Positions 26,315 to 36,047 of a DNA stretch of 64,000 nt are shown piece by piece. A program made the position numbers and the translations under genes. Positions within the stretch are counted from its first letter, which is position 1. The number at the start of each line of letters is the position of its first letter. The stretch comes from an uncultured Eubacteriales bacterium (GTDB lineage: Bacteria > Bacillota > Clostridia > Christensenellales > Borkfalkiaceae): contig CAJLKN010000011.1 in the NCBI GenBank assembly GCA_905207235.1, positions 1 to 64,000 on the forward strand, read 5' to 3'. Below the pieces are notes generated by a model. That model did not search any database and had not been told where the DNA came from. It was given only the letters and a program-made list of their open reading frames with translations.

Positions 26315-27364
26315 TTACCTGGGAAGAAGCAAGCCGGGTTTACGGCAGGTGAGCAACACTATCACGACAAATATGGTCGCTTTGATGAAGAAGATATATT
26401 CAGCCGAAACGCCGCACAGTCCAAGCCCCAGATTGAGCACAACATATGTAAGCGAACCTACCACTGTGTTGAGCACTCTGCCCTTGTAGCCGCCCGAAAG
26501 AGGCATGCCGCCCATAAGCAGCATTATCATTATGTCCATCTGATAACTTGACGAGTCCGACTCGCCGAAGGTATCGCGGCGCCCTATCGAGAAAAGCACG
26601 GCAACGCAAAGGAAGATAGCGAATACGCTGTAACACATTATTCTCGTTTTAAGGAGATTTGCGCCCGCCTGTCCGGCAGCCAGCTTGTTGGAGCCTATCG
26701 CCTTTGCCCTTTTGCCGACTAACGTGTAATTTGTAAAATACACGGCGACTATTACAAGTATGACGAGAGCCAAAAGCCTTATCCACGTCTCGTTGAGTAC
26801 GGAAAGACTGACGTTTATAGGTCTTGCAGCCAGTTCCTGGTCGGCATAAAGATATCTGGTAAGTCCCGAGAACAACTGCATGAGGATTACCGAACTCATT
26901 ACCGTCGGCAACTTCACGTACGCACCTACATATGCATTGAATACCGCGCACAATATTCCGAGGCAAAGAATGGTTACAAGCCCCAGAATTATGCTGCCTG
27001 TTGCATTTACGATGATTATAAAGATCGTAGCGAATACGGCGACCTGGTAGCCGACCGATATATCCATACTGCCCATCAGATAGACGAAACATGCGCCGAG
27101 CGCCAGTATGAAGTAAACGGTAACCTGTTCAATATATGCCTTTAAAACGGCTTCACGCCAGAAGGTTACTCTCGGTCCCCTGAGCATTTGGGGAAGGAAG
27201 GAGAATACGATAAGCAGAAGTATGAAGCCGCCTACCGCTATAAGCGTAAAAATGTTGTCCTTTGCCCATTCCTTCCAATGGAAGGTTTTAATCTTGTTCA
27301 GGAGCATGCCGGGAAGCGCTTTGATATCGATTTTTTTCTTTTCAGAACTATTTTGATTACTCAC
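26315..27364 (-). CDS. Sugar ABC transporter permease (RbsC/YtfT type)
   Basis: A 349-residue membrane protein with a cytosolic N-terminal stretch (about 1-40) and about nine hydrophobic segments. GSMDISVGYQVAVFATIF corresponds to the DLSVG signature of the BPD_transp_2 family; LVGKRAKAIGSNKLAAGQAG and MGGMPLSGGYKGRVLNTVVG are the conserved coupling and C-terminal elements. It follows the ATPase gene by 13 nt. It pairs with the permease at 23903. Confidence 0.9.
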   Translation of the reverse strand: MSNQNSSEKKKIDIKALPGMLLNKIKTFHWKEWAKDNIFTLIAVGGFILLLIVFSFLPQMLRGPRVTFWREAVLKAYIEQVTVYFILALGACFVYLMGSMDISVGYQVAVFATIFIIIVNATGSIILGLVTILCLGILCAVFNAYVGAYVKLPTVMSSVILMQLFSGLTRYLYADQELAARPINVSLSVLNETWIRLLALVILVIVAVYFTNYTLVGKRAKAIGSNKLAAGQAGANLLKTRIMCYSVFAIFLCVAVLFSIGRRDTFGESDSSSYQMDIMIMLLMGGMPLSGGYKGRVLNTVVGSLTYVVLNLGLGLCGVSAEYIFFIKATIFVVIVLLTCRKPGLLLPR

Positions 27365-27377
27365 TTTTACCTCCCCC

Positions 27378-28880
27378 TTACAACATGTATTCTATTATAT
27401 CGGTTTCTTTAAGGTCGGCGGAACGCATGAATTCCTTTTCAACCTTGAAATCTTTCATTACGAGTAGCCTGTCCGACATACCTATGAGCTCGGTCATTTC
27501 CTCACTTATGAGAAGTATCGCCTTGCCCTCTTTTTTCATGTTGTTGATTATTTGATACATGGCCTGTTTTACCGCTACGTCAACGCCGCGGGTAGGGCAG
27601 TCCATTATTATGACTTCAGACTGTGCAGCCGTCCATTTTGCAAACGAGACTTTCTGCTTGTTGCCGCCCGAAAGTTTTGAAACGTAAGTCTTGGGCGAGT
27701 GCGCCTTTATCGAATATCTCTTTATTTCGTCGGCAACTATCTGGTCTTCCGTTTTTGGATTGATAAAGGTGAATTTTGAAAGCCTTGAAAGCGAAGGGAG
27801 CAGGATATTTTCCTTTATAGGACCTTCGAGTATAAGCGCTTCGGTATCGCGGTTTTTGCTTACGTACCCGACCTTTAAGCTGATGGCTTTTGACGGGGAC
27901 GTAATGTGCTTTCCGCTCCTCAAAACCTCGCCTGAGGAAATCTTCCTCGCGCCGAAACCTATCTGCCCGATAATGTGCATGCCGCAGTCGGAAAGTCCGC
28001 CGATGCCGACTATTTCACCCTTATGTACTTTGAGGTTGAAATCTCTTATCGGACCGCAGCAGACGTCTTTGAATTCCAGCCCCACTTCCTCCTGCGAAGA
28101 AGGAGTGAAATCTTCGCGGTAGTATGTATCGCCTATGTCGCGACCGACCATAAGAGAGGAAATCTTTTTCTTTTCGAAATCCTTTTTTTCGAGGGTATCT
28201 ATTATCTCGCCATCCCTGAGCACCGTTACGTGAGTGCATTTATCCATAATTTCATCGAGATCGTGAGAAATGAACACCACCGCTTTGTTCTTTGCGACCA
28301 TGTCGTTCATTATGTCGTAAAGAATTTGGCGTCCGTCAAAGGAAAGAGCCGTTGTCGTTTCATCGACGACGAGAATTTCGGGATCCTTTTCCATCGCTCG
28401 GATAATTTCGATAAGTTTGCGCGTTTCAAAACTGAGCGTATTGATTTTTGTGCTGCCTTTAAAGCCTTTGATATTGAACTTGGCGAGAATTTCGTCGGCA
28501 GCCTTATACATTTTGCGCATATTTATGAAGCCGAATTTTGCAAATTCCTTTTCGCGACCCGCATAAAGATTTTCTGCAACCGTAACGCCGGGTATCGTAT
28601 TCGACTCCTGCAAAATCATGGCTATGCCGCCGTTCTGCGCTTCAAGCATCGTCTTGGGACTCCACGGCTCGCCCTTATAGAGCATTTCGCCGGACGTTGC
28701 CGGCTGCATGCCCGAAGCAATAGACATTATCGTCGATTTGCCCGAACCGTTTTCGCCTATCAGTCCTCTGATTTCGCCGCGATGCAATTCGAAATCAACG
28801 TCTTTGAGCGCAACCGTTGGTCCGAAAACCTTGTGCATATGAGACGCTTTAAAAATCAAATTCTGATCGCTTTTTTCCAT
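27378..28880 (-). CDS. Sugar ABC transporter ATPase, two-domain RbsA/MglA type
   Basis: A 500-residue cytosolic ATPase with two fused nucleotide-binding domains. Domain 1 has Walker A GENGSGKST (42-50), Walker B ILVVDETTTALS and the H-loop VFISHD. Its signature motif is degenerate (LSFETRK instead of LSGGQ). Domain 2 has a degenerate Walker A region (GIGGLSDCGMH) but an intact signature LSGGNKQKVSFAKW and Walker B VIIMDCPTRGVD. This complementary pattern is usual in the family. It is the first gene of the ten-gene unit, with AAGGAGG 6 nt before the ATG. Confidence 0.92.
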   Translation of the reverse strand: MEKSDQNLIFKASHMHKVFGPTVALKDVDFELHRGEIRGLIGENGSGKSTIMSIASGMQPATSGEMLYKGEPWSPKTMLEAQNGGIAMILQESNTIPGVTVAENLYAGREKEFAKFGFINMRKMYKAADEILAKFNIKGFKGSTKINTLSFETRKLIEIIRAMEKDPEILVVDETTTALSFDGRQILYDIMNDMVAKNKAVVFISHDLDEIMDKCTHVTVLRDGEIIDTLEKKDFEKKKISSLMVGRDIGDTYYREDFTPSSQEEVGLEFKDVCCGPIRDFNLKVHKGEIVGIGGLSDCGMHIIGQIGFGARKISSGEVLRSGKHITSPSKAISLKVGYVSKNRDTEALILEGPIKENILLPSLSRLSKFTFINPKTEDQIVADEIKRYSIKAHSPKTYVSKLSGGNKQKVSFAKWTAAQSEVIIMDCPTRGVDVAVKQAMYQIINNMKKEGKAILLISEEMTELIGMSDRLLVMKDFKVEKEFMRSADLKETDIIEYML

Positions 28881-29130
28881 ATTGCGGCCTCCTTGTTGTT
28901 ACATATTTATAATAATTGAAATTAACAATCAAATAAATTGCAATTTTATTCTAAAAAGTATAAATTTTTATGAAAAATTTTATCATAATTTATAAATTAT
29001 TTTCACACATCTTAAATTTCAGACATTTTTAACACAGATTAATTAAAAATTATACATTATTTTGCGCTTTTGGTATTTCTTTATCGCTTTCGCTATTGAT
29101 TATTGTATTTTTGTTTGTTATAATCGATAT
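28881..29130. other. Divergent AT-rich regulatory region
   Basis: About 250 bases, extremely AT-rich, between the importer/glycosidase unit and its putative AraC-type regulator. It should hold the operon promoter and AraC-family binding sites. I find a clear promoter only for the regulator (29096-29124). Confidence 0.6.
29096..29124 (+). promoter_or_regulatory. Promoter of the AraC-GH39 regulator gene
   Basis: TTGATT (29096-29101), 17-nt spacer, perfect TATAAT (29119-29124). The last base is only 7 nt before the ATG at 29131, so the transcript is predicted to be leaderless. Confidence 0.65.
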
Positions 29131-31557
29131 ATGAATACTTTAATTTATATATCGCCCATAAAACTAGTCAGCATTTCAGACGAGGTTGTGCACTCATTTC
29201 AGAGCTCGAACGTCAAACTTTTTCTCAACCTTAAAGGTGAAACGCTGATATCGGTCAACAACACGTCGTACAGGCTCATGCCCAACGATATTTTTGTTGT
29301 CAACGCATATGATATTTGCACGGTATATAAATCGAACTCGTTGTTGCTTGCGCTCACAATAGAAAAAGCACGCCTCAAACTAAACGAAGAGGACATGCGG
29401 GCGTACTTTGTGTGCGATTCGACAAAATTCAGAAACAAGGACAAATTCATAAATCTTCAAAACAGCGTTTTCAAGCTGCTCAAAAACTTTTCGAACATTA
29501 CCCAGGTAAAGATATTTTCCGTAGCTTACGAGATATATGACGAGCTGCTCAACAATTTTACTATGGTAACTCCCGCCGCCAGGAAGGGTACGACCAAAAT
29601 TTACGAAATTCTCGAATACATCAAATCGAACTACACAGAAAATCTCCTGCTCAATGACATCGCCGAAAAATTTGGTCTGTCGGTGCCCTATCTTTCAAAA
29701 TTATTCAAGGACAGCCTCGGCATGACTTTTGCGGACTTTTACGACGAGCTGAGGGTAAACCACTCCCTCTACGACCTGTTCGAAACTCCTTCGACAATAA
29801 TCGATATAGCTTACAAGCACGGCTTTCCGAACAACCATGCCTACATAAGGGCTTTTAAAAAAATCACGGGGCTGTTGCCTAACGAGGCGCGCAAAAAGCG
29901 CAGATTTGACCCGCCCTCGGGGGAAGCGAGCGATGATTTAAATGAAATAATAAATATAATTTCCCATACTGAAATTAAGGCGAGGGAATATAAAGATTAT
30001 TATCTTAATACGCATTACAATAAGCAACCGATATTTAAAATCGAGCAAAATCCCGCGCAGGAAGTCCTCGGCATAGGTCCTGCGACAAGCATACTGCACA
30101 GAAACGTTCAGAACATCATCAGATTAATTCAGACGAACTACCCCTTCCGCTATGCGTATATAAGAGGTATATTTTCCGATTCGCTGTCATTCTGCACGCG
30201 CAATTTCAACGGCGAACTAATATTTAAATTTGCCATGATCGACGAAGTGATAGACTTTCTTATGTCAGTCAAACTTTTGCCCGTGCTTTCATTCACATAT
30301 ATGCCGAAAGATCTGGCTACCGAAAACAAAGATACATTGTTCCAGGACGGATATTATATTTGCGGTCCCACGGACCTCAACGAATGGAAACATGCTATCG
30401 ATACGTTTGTAAATCATGTAATTAACCGATACGGATTTGAAGATGTCAGCCGCTGGATATTCCTGCCCTGGGTTCAGCTGGATTCAAAAAACAGACATCT
30501 CGGGTTCCGCGACGAAGAGACATTTTTCAATTTTTACAAGGCATCTTATACCGCCGTAAAAAATATTTCGCAGCAACTTATAGTTTCCTCGCCTGAAATT
30601 TACCCCTCCCCCAACAAAGACTGGCTGACCAGTTTTTTGACCTGGACAAAGCAAAACGAATGCTTTCCTGACCTGCTTTCGGTAAAGTTTTTCCCCAATA
30701 CTAATTGGGAGGTAATTGAAGTAAAAGATAATCATGGCATGGCATACCGCAAAGTAATCAACGAGGAAATATCTTCGGATGAAAACCTTATGCACACCGC
30801 GCTCACCGACCTGAAAAAATATCTGCGCGACAACAACTATAACCTTGACATATATATAACGGCATTCAACTACACGATAACAGACAATCATCCCCTTCTC
30901 GACACGATGTTCTCATCAAACTACTATATCAAAAATTATGTAGATAATATGGAACTGATAAAATCGCTGTGCTATTGGAAACTGACGGACGACACCGATT
31001 CCTGTTCGACGAAGGAGAGTTTTTCGGGAAAGGTAGGAATGTATCTTAGCAACGGAATGCCCAAGGGCACGGCGCAGGCGATAAGACAGCTTTCATATAC
31101 AAAAAAGAATGTTATAGACAGGGGAGCATATTACCTGCTTACAAAGAGAGACGAACCGGACTATTTCCACCTTTTGCTCTTCAATTACGAACACCCCGCC
31201 CCCGTAAGCAAAGAATATTTTGCCAACCCCGACGCCGATCTTTATAGCGCATTTATAAATAAAGAAAAAAAGGCTGTTCACCTTACTATGACAGGCGTCC
31301 CCCACAAAAAAGCCAGAATAAAAATGTTTATTATAAATTCAGAACACGGCTCTCCTTACGACAAATGGATTTCGATGGGCATGCCGGAAATAGACAACTA
31401 TATCGACAGAGGAAGCGTAATTTTCGATATTTTCAAAGTTTCAGCCATACCGGACTTCAAAACTTTCACCACATCGGTAGAAGATAACACGCTTTCGCTC
31501 GATATCAAGCTCGATACCTTTGAAATCAAAGCCGTCGAAATACAGTTTTTTGACTGA
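29131..31557 (+). CDS. AraC-family regulator fused to a catalytically dead GH39 domain
   Basis: An 808-residue regulator. Residues about 1-130 form a cupin-like AraC N-terminal domain. Residues about 155-260 are the double helix-turn-helix, with LLLNDIAEKFGLSVPYLSKL and FPNNHAYIRAFKKITGLLP. Residues about 310-790 align with GH39 beta-xylosidases. At the acid/base site the enzyme pattern WNEPD reads W447-V-Q449-L, and at the nucleophile site ITEWN reads ITA578FN, so both catalytic glutamates are gone. The domain is likely a sugar sensor. It is divergent from the operon that encodes an active GH39 enzyme. The start was chosen at MNTLIYIS; no ribosome site precedes it, and the promoter implies leaderless initiation. 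It ends with its own terminator. Confidence 0.88.
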   Translation: MNTLIYISPIKLVSISDEVVHSFQSSNVKLFLNLKGETLISVNNTSYRLMPNDIFVVNAYDICTVYKSNSLLLALTIEKARLKLNEEDMRAYFVCDSTKFRNKDKFINLQNSVFKLLKNFSNITQVKIFSVAYEIYDELLNNFTMVTPAARKGTTKIYEILEYIKSNYTENLLLNDIAEKFGLSVPYLSKLFKDSLGMTFADFYDELRVNHSLYDLFETPSTIIDIAYKHGFPNNHAYIRAFKKITGLLPNEARKKRRFDPPSGEASDDLNEIINIISHTEIKAREYKDYYLNTHYNKQPIFKIEQNPAQEVLGIGPATSILHRNVQNIIRLIQTNYPFRYAYIRGIFSDSLSFCTRNFNGELIFKFAMIDEVIDFLMSVKLLPVLSFTYMPKDLATENKDTLFQDGYYICGPTDLNEWKHAIDTFVNHVINRYGFEDVSRWIFLPWVQLDSKNRHLGFRDEETFFNFYKASYTAVKNISQQLIVSSPEIYPSPNKDWLTSFLTWTKQNECFPDLLSVKFFPNTNWEVIEVKDNHGMAYRKVINEEISSDENLMHTALTDLKKYLRDNNYNLDIYITAFNYTITDNHPLLDTMFSSNYYIKNYVDNMELIKSLCYWKLTDDTDSCSTKESFSGKVGMYLSNGMPKGTAQAIRQLSYTKKNVIDRGAYYLLTKRDEPDYFHLLLFNYEHPAPVSKEYFANPDADLYSAFINKEKKAVHLTMTGVPHKKARIKMFIINSEHGSPYDKWISMGMPEIDNYIDRGSVIFDIFKVSAIPDFKTFTTSVEDNTLSLDIKLDTFEIKAVEIQFFD

Positions 31558-31580
31558 ATTATTCAATAATGACGTTACTC

Positions 31581-31620
31581 AAACAGCGGCGGGAAGCCCT
31601 CGAGCTTCCCGCCGCTGTTT
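31581..31620 (+). terminator. Terminator of the AraC-GH39 regulator gene
   Basis: Perfect 16-bp stem AAACAGCGGCGGGAAG with CTTCCCGCCGCTGTTT starting 24 nt after the stop codon. Confidence 0.8.
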
Positions 31621-31821
31621 GCATAGTTGCAGACTGCAAAAGTTTTATTGTATTGCAGTTTACTTAACTTTTCAATTCTATTTCGTTTTACAGTTTTTAT
31701 GAACTGCCGTAAAGCAAAAACCGCGCATTAAAAATAATTCTCTATAAAAGTAAATCTGCAAGAAAAATAATGCCCGACAAGGCAAGATGTTTTAAATCAA
31801 AATATAGAAAAGGCAAAAGAG

Positions 31822-31857
31822 AAACCTGCCCGCTCCCGATCGGGAGCGGGCAGGTTT
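31822..31857 (-). terminator. Terminator of the xylose operon
   Basis: Perfect palindrome with arms AAACCTGCCCGCTCCCG and complement, followed by T-rich sequence on the minus strand, 17 nt past the xylB stop. Confidence 0.8.
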
Positions 31858-31874
31858 AATGGCATTGTATTTTT

Positions 31875-33362
31875 TCATTTGGCAGTGCCGTCTTTCGGAA
31901 CGTATTGCGAAAACCATCCCTTCAACAGAGGATAAAGCGCACTGAACGCGGCATATCTCTGCTCGTACAGATTTACCAGACGCCTTTCGGGTCGGGCGGC
32001 AAGTCTGGTTTTCACCATTATTTTCGCCGCCTCCTCCACGCTTGCATACTTTCCGCACGCGACCATTGCGAGCATTGCCGCGCCGTATGCAGGTCCCTGC
32101 TCGGTTTCGACGACATACAGCGACATGTCGAGGACGTTTGCGAGGATTTTTATCCACAGCGCGCTCTTTGCCCCGCCGCCGCACACCGTGCTGTGCAGGG
32201 GGCGTATCCCACACCTTGCGGCAGCTTCAAGACAATCTCTGAAAGCGAACGCCACTCCCTCTAAAACGGCAAGCGACATATCGCTCGCGTTCGTCTGCGC
32301 ATTCATGCCTATGAACGCACCGCGCGCGTTTACGTCGTTGTGCGGACTGCGCTCGCCGCAGAGATATGGCAAAAAATATATACCGTTTCTGCCGAGCAGG
32401 TCGGATCTGTTTTCAGCCATGCCGTAGTGCGACGAAAGAATATCTTCCGTCCACCACTTGTTTGCCGAAGCCGCCGAAAGAATACAGCCCATCAGATGGA
32501 ATTTTCCTTCGGCGTGCGCAAATGAGTGAAGACAATTACCACCATCCGCGCCGAACTTTACGGATGGGATGAAAATTGTGCCGCTCGTGCCGAGCGATAT
32601 ATTGCAGCCGCTGCCCGCTACCGCACCCGTACCGACCGCCGCAGCGGCATTGTCGCCCGCACCTGCCGCGACGATTATTCTGCCGCTCAAACCCGGCTCT
32701 GCGCATAACTCATTACAAACTGTGCCGCACGGCTCAAAACTTTCGTAAAGCGCAGGGAGCATGTCAGAGGCGACGCCGCAAATTGCGCACATCTCCTCAG
32801 ACCAGCATTTGTTTTTTACATCTAAAAGAAGCGTCCCCGAGGCGTCCGAATAGTCGGTAGAAAAATTGCCCGTCAGCCTGAATGTTATATAATCTTTGGG
32901 CAACATAATCTTGGCTATGCGCGCAAAGTTTTCGGGCTCATGTTTTCTGAGCCATAATAGCTTGGGCGCGGTGAAGCCCGCAAAGGCAATATTGCCCGTA
33001 AGCGAGGAAAGTTTTTCCTTGCCAACCACGCCGTTGAGATAGTCCGTCTCCGCCCCAGTTCTGCCGTCGTTCCACAATATGCAGGGGCGAATTACGTCAT
33101 TGTGCCCGTCCAGCGCGACAAGACCGTGCATCTGCCCCGCCACGGCTATGCCGCTTATGCATTCGCGGGATTTTCCCGCAAGTTCGCAAAGACCGTCCTT
33201 TACAGCCGACCACCAGTCTTCGGGGTTCTGCTCGCTCCAACCCTCCTGCGGGTGCAGAACGGGATAGGCGCGCGAAGTTTCGCCGAGTATTTTTCCTCCC
33301 TCGTTGACAAGTAGCAGCTTTACGCCGCTCGTACCGAGGTCTATGCCTATGTACGCGCTCAT
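31875..33362 (-). CDS. xylB: Xylulokinase
   Basis: A 495-residue FGGY-family sugar kinase that phosphorylates D-xylulose. It opens with the ATP-binding motif [17 protein letters not shown], and has [14 protein letters not shown] (the MHG substrate motif of xylulokinases), [20 protein letters not shown] and [14 protein letters not shown]. The second ATPase lobe has [13 protein letters not shown] and [11 protein letters not shown]. Its ATG overlaps the xylA stop by 4 nt, showing translational coupling. Product xylulose-5-phosphate enters the pentose phosphate pathway. Confidence 0.96.
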   Translation of the reverse strand: MSAYIGIDLGTSGVKLLLVNEGGKILGETSRAYPVLHPQEGWSEQNPEDWWSAVKDGLCELAGKSRECISGIAVAGQMHGLVALDGHNDVIRPCILWNDGRTGAETDYLNGVVGKEKLSSLTGNIAFAGFTAPKLLWLRKHEPENFARIAKIMLPKDYITFRLTGNFSTDYSDASGTLLLDVKNKCWSEEMCAICGVASDMLPALYESFEPCGTVCNELCAEPGLSGRIIVAAGAGDNAAAAVGTGAVAGSGCNISLGTSGTIFIPSVKFGADGGNCLHSFAHAEGKFHLMGCILSAASANKWWTEDILSSHYGMAENRSDLLGRNGIYFLPYLCGERSPHNDVNARGAFIGMNAQTNASDMSLAVLEGVAFAFRDCLEAAARCGIRPLHSTVCGGGAKSALWIKILANVLDMSLYVVETEQGPAYGAAMLAMVACGKYASVEEAAKIMVKTRLAARPERRLVNLYEQRYAAFSALYPLLKGWFSQYVPKDGTAK

Positions 33363-34678
33363 GCTTTGAATAATATCTGGTTGAATATGCTCTCCAACCC
33401 CTCCTGGTTTCCGCTTGAAGGAAGTTCGGGCGCGCCGAGTTTTTCGGCATATGCCGAAAGATCTGCAAGCGAGGTCGCGCGCGCAAGTATGCGCTTGCCT
33501 ATTTCCGTAGTTCTGAACGAGGCGTATTTGTCCTCTGTGAACTTGTCAATTCTGCCGTCCTCGATAAGTTCCGCCGCTTTTATTAATCCGAGCGCGAATG
33601 TGTCCATACCGAGGATATATGCCTTGAACATATCCTCCGCCGTATAGGAAGGGCGCCTTGTCTTTGCGTCGAAGTTGAAGCCGCCCGTAATGCCGCCCGC
33701 CTTTATGACCTCGTACATCGCCTTGGTTGCGGTATAGACGTCGTAAGGGAATTCGTCGGTGTCCCAGCCGAGCAGGAAGTCGCCCTGATTTGCGTCGACA
33801 GAACCGAGCATTCCGTTTATTGCCGCTACCCTTAAATCGTGCTCGAACGTGTGTCCCGCGAGCGTCGCGTGGTTTGCCTCTATGTTGAGTTTGAAGTCCT
33901 TATCCAGCCCGTGAGCCCTCAAAAAGCCTATCGCCGTTGCCGCATCGAAGTCATACTGGTGCTTCATCGGCTCCTTGGGTTTGGGTTCGACATAGAAATC
34001 GCCCTTGAAACCTATGCTCCTGCCGTACTCCACAGCCATCTTCATAAGGTATGCAATATTTTCGAGTTCAAACGCCATATCGGTGTTCATAAGCGTTTCG
34101 TAGCCCTCTCTGCCGCCCCAGAACACATAGCCGCGTCCGCCGAGTTTTACGGTGATATCCAACGCCTTTTTGACCTGAGCGGCGGCAAAGGCATACACGT
34201 CCGCACTGTTTGAAGAGCCCGCGCCGTTCATGTATCTGGGATTGCCGAACATATTTGCCGTGCCCCAGAGGCACTTTATGTCCGTGCCCTTCATCTTTTC
34301 GAGGATGTAATCTGAAATTTCGTCCAAACGCGCGTTTGTAACCTTTATGTCGTCGGCTTCTGGCACAAGATCGACGTCGTGAAAACAAAAGTATCTTATG
34401 CCGAGTTTTTGCATAAATTCAAAGCCCGCGTCAACTTTGGCTTTGGCATGCTCCATCGTGCCCTCTTTTGCGCCGAAGGACTTATCCGCCGTGCCGCGCC
34501 CGAACATATCCACGCCGTTGGCGCACAGATTGTGCCACCACGCCATTGCAAAGGGCAGGTGCTCTGACATCTTCTTGCCGAGGACTACTCTGTCCGGGTC
34601 GTAAAACTTGAACGACAACGGATTTTTGCTGTTTGCGCCTTCGTATTCTATTTTGTTTATCCCCTTAAAAAATTCCAT
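33359..34678 (-). CDS. xylA: Xylose isomerase
   Basis: A 439-residue TIM-barrel enzyme that converts D-xylose to D-xylulose. Family signatures are [12 protein letters not shown] (catalytic histidine), [30 protein letters not shown] (metal ligand glutamate and the conserved lysine), [13 protein letters not shown] and [20 protein letters not shown] place the start at the ATG at 34678 with AAGGTGG 5 nt upstream; an in-frame GTG at 34687 is less likely. It is downstream of the GH28 gene and coupled to xylB. Confidence 0.96.
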   Translation of the reverse strand: MEFFKGINKIEYEGANSKNPLSFKFYDPDRVVLGKKMSEHLPFAMAWWHNLCANGVDMFGRGTADKSFGAKEGTMEHAKAKVDAGFEFMQKLGIRYFCFHDVDLVPEADDIKVTNARLDEISDYILEKMKGTDIKCLWGTANMFGNPRYMNGAGSSNSADVYAFAAAQVKKALDITVKLGGRGYVFWGGREGYETLMNTDMAFELENIAYLMKMAVEYGRSIGFKGDFYVEPKPKEPMKHQYDFDAATAIGFLRAHGLDKDFKLNIEANHATLAGHTFEHDLRVAAINGMLGSVDANQGDFLLGWDTDEFPYDVYTATKAMYEVIKAGGITGGFNFDAKTRRPSYTAEDMFKAYILGMDTFALGLIKAAELIEDGRIDKFTEDKYASFRTTEIGKRILARATSLADLSAYAEKLGAPELPSSGNQEGLESIFNQILFKA

Positions 34679-34708
34679 TTCAACCACCTTTTTTATTTAT
34701 TGCTTGTA

Positions 34709-36028
34709 CTATATTAATTTGACGCTACTTTCGCTGCTGTAAAGCCACTCGCCCATTTCAGATATCATCTCGTCGGTTGCGCTCCACTTGAAATTTTCAA
34801 AAATTACGTCGAGAGCATTTGTTGCGCTGATAATGTTCATCGGCGCTTCGATTATCCCTTTGCCTTCGCAAGGGCGTATATCGTGAGTGTTTTTCGCCCA
34901 GTCGGTTTTCTTTACAAGTTCAAGCGAGCAATCTGAAAATTTAACGTCCTTTATCGCGCCGATCTCCTCGCCGTATATGAATATGCCGTTTTCGCAGTTC
35001 ATCTTTATATTTTCGAATGTAATATTTTCAATTTTGCCGAGAGAAGATTGCTCTTTGCGCCTAAGGCTTGTAATTACGACGGGTTCCGCCTTGCCCCACC
35101 ACTCTACGGGCGAAAAGCGCCGCGTGGATATTTGTATGTTTTTAAATTTAATGTCGCTTGCGCAACCTCCGTCACGCAGCTGAAAAGAAATCCCGCGATT
35201 GGACCTTTCAATAATGCAATCGCTTATTTCTATATCCTTGAAATCAGAAACGCTTTCCGAACCGAACTTAATGGCTGCGCTCGTGGAAACCAGCCTGCAC
35301 CCGCTCACTCTTATGTGTTCACAGGCGCCGTATTTTTGTGCCGCCTGAGTAGTTTTGAAAACTATACAGTCGTCCGCCGCCTCGATATGACAGTTTTTTA
35401 TGGTTACGTTTTTGCAGTGATCGGGGTCGATGCCGTCGCAGCAAGCCAGACGAAGGTCGTTAAAAATCTTTAAATTTTCTATTTCTACCCCGTCGCACCC
35501 TACGAGGTGCACCGTCCAGAAGCCGCTCTTTTCGATTGTTAAATTCTCAATGCGCACATTCTTGCAGTTTTCGAAAAATATCAGAGGAATGCGCGGATAA
35601 AACTTGCCCTCGATATGATATTTGCTTTCGCGCCCGAAAAATATTTTATCGTTGCCGTCTATAACTCCCTCGCCGCACAGCGCGATATTGCTGCAATTTT
35701 CGGCATATAAAAAGAACTTTGACGGCCGTCCGGCATAGTCGCAGTTGTCCCACGTCGAACCTTTGACTTCATTTAATTGCGAAGGAACAAAAAGGTCGTA
35801 ATCGCTGAGATTATCCGACGCCTTGAGCGTCGTACCCTTCGCAATATAAATTTTTACGTTGTCTTTAATCTGTACCGCCCCGCAACGATAAGTCCTGCCG
35901 CCATCTATAACTACTCTGCCGCCTTTTTCGGCACATTGATTTACGGCTGAAATAATTGCCGGCGTGTCGTCGGTAACTCCGTCGCCAACGGCGCCGAAAT
36001 CCAGAATATTAAAATCTTTTTCTCTCAT
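34709..36028 (-). CDS. GH28-family glycosidase (polygalacturonase-like)
   Basis: A 439-residue right-handed beta-helix enzyme of glycoside hydrolase family 28. It starts with the typical NILDFGAVGDGVTDDTPAI. The catalytic region has CDGIDPDHCKNVTIKNC and EAADDCIVFK, which supply the three aspartates of the family, and SAAIKFGSES near the place of the RIK/GS motif. No signal peptide is seen, so it is probably cytosolic and acts on imported oligosaccharides. Co-transcription with xylA and xylB hints at a xylose-containing pectin such as xylogalacturonan, but that is inference. Confidence 0.85.
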   Translation of the reverse strand: MREKDFNILDFGAVGDGVTDDTPAIISAVNQCAEKGGRVVIDGGRTYRCGAVQIKDNVKIYIAKGTTLKASDNLSDYDLFVPSQLNEVKGSTWDNCDYAGRPSKFFLYAENCSNIALCGEGVIDGNDKIFFGRESKYHIEGKFYPRIPLIFFENCKNVRIENLTIEKSGFWTVHLVGCDGVEIENLKIFNDLRLACCDGIDPDHCKNVTIKNCHIEAADDCIVFKTTQAAQKYGACEHIRVSGCRLVSTSAAIKFGSESVSDFKDIEISDCIIERSNRGISFQLRDGGCASDIKFKNIQISTRRFSPVEWWGKAEPVVITSLRRKEQSSLGKIENITFENIKMNCENGIFIYGEEIGAIKDVKFSDCSLELVKKTDWAKNTHDIRPCEGKGIIEAPMNIISATNALDVIFENFKWSATDEMISEMGEWLYSSESSVKLI

Positions 36029-36047
36029 ATTTTTCTCCTGATTTTAT

